The notes beneath the pieces are model-generated. The model was not told the origin of the DNA. It was given only the letters and a program-made list of their open reading frames with translations, and made no database searches. Positions 7,378-8,724 of a stretch of DNA of 8,724 nt are shown one piece after another. Each line of letters starts with the position of its first letter. The first letter of the stretch is position 1. The stretch spans positions 1 through 8,724 of the forward strand of contig CAZJFS010000184.1 in the NCBI GenBank assembly GCA_964545075.1. Reading direction: 5' to 3'. This DNA is from DAOPXV01 sp035352535. GTDB taxonomy: Bacteria; Muiribacteriota; UBA9980. The position numbers and the translations under genes were made by a program.

Positions 7378-7384
7378 AAGGTGA
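7378..7384 (+). promoter_or_regulatory. Ribosome binding site of the PhnD-like gene
   Basis: AAGGTGA lies 6 bases before the ATG at 7391 and begins directly after the TAA of the upstream gene, supporting both the start choice and operon membership. Confidence 0.6.
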
Positions 7385-7390
7385 TAAAGC

Positions 7391-8332
7391 ATGAGTAACG
7401 GAGCGAAAACACTCGCGATAATAATTATGGCGGTCCTGACGTTAAGCGCCGCTGCATATTTAAAAAACGGGCGGACCTCGAATTCCCTTCTGGAATTCAT
7501 AACGGCGGACAATCTGCTGCCCGGCGCGTCGAACGGCCCCGACGCTTCGGAAAGCGCCTATGATAAAAACTTCAAATACTCCCGCCGGATCAGGTTCTCC
7601 ATAGTTTCATATTCCCTGCCGGAAAAGCTCTACGCTAAAGGAAAAATAATCCGGAAATACCTGGAGGAAAATCTTGGAATAGAAGTTAAAATGATAATTC
7701 TCAGAGACTACGATTCGCTCATAGACCTTTTAAAGATCGGCCAGGTAGAGGTCGTATGGGCCGCGCCTCTGATCTATCGCAATATAAAGAACGAGGTGAA
7801 TTACAATCTTCTCCTCAAGCTTTTAGAGCATAATTCGCCCTTCTACGAGGGAGCGATCGTCGTGCGCGCGGACTCGGGCATAAAAAATATAAAGCAGCTT
7901 GAAGGAAAAACCATGGCGTTCGTCGATGAAAATTCGGCCTCGGGATTTTATCTTCAAAACCGCCTTATAAACGATCTGGGAGCTTCGTCTTTGAAATTCT
8001 TTTCAAAATTTGAATTCGTCGGTTCTCACGATCGGGCGCTTCAACTGGTCTACGATAAAAAATTCGACGCGGCGGCGGTCGGAATACAGTTAATGAATTT
8101 TCCGTCCGGCATGAACAGCGCCGAAATATCCATAATAGCCAAAACTCAAAAGATCCCGAACGCCCCCATCCTTGTAAACAACAATATCGACGCCGGACTT
8201 CGCGGCAGAATTTATGAGCTGCTGCTCCATCCCGAAAAATTCAAGGGCGGACATGAATTCATAAAACAGTTTTCAGCTTTTGACAGTTTTACTGGTTTTA
8301 CGACGGCCGACACGAGTGAATATGAATTTTAA
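7391..8332 (+). CDS. Membrane-anchored PhnD-type (phosphate/phosphonate-binding-like) periplasmic protein
   Basis: 313 residues, with a single N-terminal hydrophobic segment (about 7-24) and no lipobox cysteine, so it is either a signal-anchored or a cleaved periplasmic protein. A low-complexity linker (25-62) precedes the binding-protein fold. Family marks of PhnD-like solute-binding proteins are visible: RIRFSIVSYSLPEKL (66), the VEVVWAAPLIYR strand-turn (119), FVDENSASGFYLQNRL (177), which matches the F-x-D-x-x-S-x-S-G-x ligand loop, GSHDRALQLV (211) and the IPNAPILV hinge (255). Members bind phosphonates, phosphite or other small oxyanions, and many serve sensors instead of ABC transporters. 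No ABC permease or ATPase is beside it here; its neighbours are a Cache-HAMP sensor and the HEAT transporter-like protein, so a sensing role is inferred. The ligand cannot be read from the sequence. Confidence 0.8.
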   Translation: MSNGAKTLAIIIMAVLTLSAAAYLKNGRTSNSLLEFITADNLLPGASNGPDASESAYDKNFKYSRRIRFSIVSYSLPEKLYAKGKIIRKYLEENLGIEVKMIILRDYDSLIDLLKIGQVEVVWAAPLIYRNIKNEVNYNLLLKLLEHNSPFYEGAIVVRADSGIKNIKQLEGKTMAFVDENSASGFYLQNRLINDLGASSLKFFSKFEFVGSHDRALQLVYDKKFDAAAVGIQLMNFPSGMNSAEISIIAKTQKIPNAPILVNNNIDAGLRGRIYELLLHPEKFKGGHEFIKQFSAFDSFTGFTTADTSEYEF

Positions 8333-8370
8333 CGGCGGCCCCTTTTATTTCGTTTTTAACTCAAAATTAA

Positions 8371-8709
8371 TCATTCCAGCTTGTTGAAGCTCATTTTAAA
8401 TTTTCCATACCCTTCAAGATTGAAGGTCAGCTCGCCTTTTTCGTAAAACCGGGAATAGATGCACTTATCTTCGATATAAATATCAAAGTTATCTTCACTG
8501 CTTATATAATGGACCATCTTTAACGGCCAGGTATCCATGCCGGGCATGGGCGCTTCCGGAGGGGTTGAAAAGCCGCACGGGCCTTTATAAGCGCTTCATC
8601 ACCCCACTATGGCGATGATCTGCACGACATAGAACTTTTTATCTCTTTCGCGGATAAACTCCCTGAGCCACTCGGATTTAATGTTAACCGTTTGAACCTG
8701 CTCGCCCAT
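8371..8709 (-). CDS. Candidate small selenoprotein, 112 residues, with two adjacent in-frame TGA codons
   Basis: ATG at 8709-8707 follows a near-perfect ribosome binding site. The frame runs 36 codons to TGA (8601-8599) and TGA (8598-8596), then continues with no further stop for 74 codons to a terminal TGA at 8373-8371. Both sides look like one protein: a charged helix (SEWLREFIRERDKK), a strand (FYVVQIIAIV), a turn G-TGA-TGA-SAYKGPCGF with C45, then strands including DNFDIYIEDKCIY and GYGKFKMSF. A hairpin downstream (8568-8586) fits a bacterial SECIS. If both TGAs encode selenocysteine, residues 37, 38, 45 and 83 form a redox or metal site. The strand, cysteine-type turn, strand layout faintly recalls HesB/IscA-like proteins; I do not claim that family. 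The alternative is a pseudogene with two stops, or a 36-aa peptide. Confidence 0.55.
8568..8586 (-). promoter_or_regulatory. SECIS-like hairpin downstream of the double TGA
   Basis: On the minus strand AAAGGCC (8586-8580) pairs with GGCTTTT (8574-8568), seven pairs including one G-U, closing a five-base loop CGUGC. The loop starts 16 bases after the second TGA and 19 after the first, and carries a G at its second position. These match the general rules I know for bacterial SECIS elements (short stem, small loop with an early G, 16-37 bases from the UGA). Confidence 0.45.
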
Positions 8710-8715
8710 TCGTGG

Positions 8716-8724
8716 TCACCTCCT
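8716..8724 (-). promoter_or_regulatory. Strong Shine-Dalgarno of the candidate selenoprotein gene
   Basis: The last bases of the window read AGGAGGTGA on the minus strand, the full complement of the 16S anti-Shine-Dalgarno core, 6 bases before the ATG at 8709. Retention of such a site argues for an actively translated gene. Confidence 0.7.

Noticed and set aside
8333..8370. Search for a shared terminator between the convergent PhnD-like and candidate selenoprotein genes
   Set aside because: The 38-bp gap has T-rich runs on both strands but no stable stem beside them.
1..8724. CRISPR arrays, tRNA or rRNA genes, insertion sequences, attachment sites
   Set aside because: No spaced direct repeats, cloverleaf-like segments, transposase motifs or flanking inverted repeats were seen.

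Overview
The window comes from a bacterium with a two-compartment envelope (Gram-negative-like secretion and periplasmic proteins), of mixed base composition with AT-rich intergenic stretches. Isoprenoids are made by the MEP pathway, because an IspG (GcpE) homologue is present. No rRNA or other taxonomic marker is visible. The divergent proteins and unusual domain layouts suggest an uncultured lineage, but I cannot place it with confidence.

Layout from left to right: (i) the C-terminal part of a probable exported or surface protein (1-450, +). (ii) A small convergent gene of unknown function (456-707, -), with a possible 41-codon upstream ORF and facing promoters in the 708-908 gap. (iii) A small multi-spanning membrane protein (909-1355, +), followed 28 bp later by a large gene for an IspG-type HMBPP synthase (1384-3234, +). 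(iv) A tight three-gene run, 3302-8332 (+): a Cache-like/HAMP membrane sensor with no output domain, a 12-TM nucleotide-transporter-like protein fused to HEAT repeats, and a membrane-anchored PhnD-type binding protein. (v) A convergent small gene at the right edge (8371-8709, -), with a near-perfect Shine-Dalgarno and two adjacent in-frame TGA codons.

Two observations stand out. First, the IspG has its domains in rotated order. The [4Fe-4S] domain (C233, C236, C268, E275) precedes the complete TIM barrel (about 365-616), whereas all IspG forms I know have the barrel first. The roughly 215-residue region ahead of the Fe-S domain sits where the A* domain of large (plant/Chlamydia/Bacteroidetes-type) IspG would be after rotation, giving A*-B-A instead of A-A*-B. 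Second, the gene at 8371-8709 (-) keeps one reading frame across TGA-TGA, and a hairpin directly downstream has the spacing and loop expected of a bacterial SECIS. This makes it a candidate selenoprotein with two neighbouring selenocysteines, although a pseudogene remains possible.

The three-gene run looks like one membrane-associated sensing or transport module. The sensor overlaps the HEAT transporter-like gene by 13 bp, and the PhnD-like gene follows 13 bp after it with a clear ribosome binding site. The function of this module is inference.
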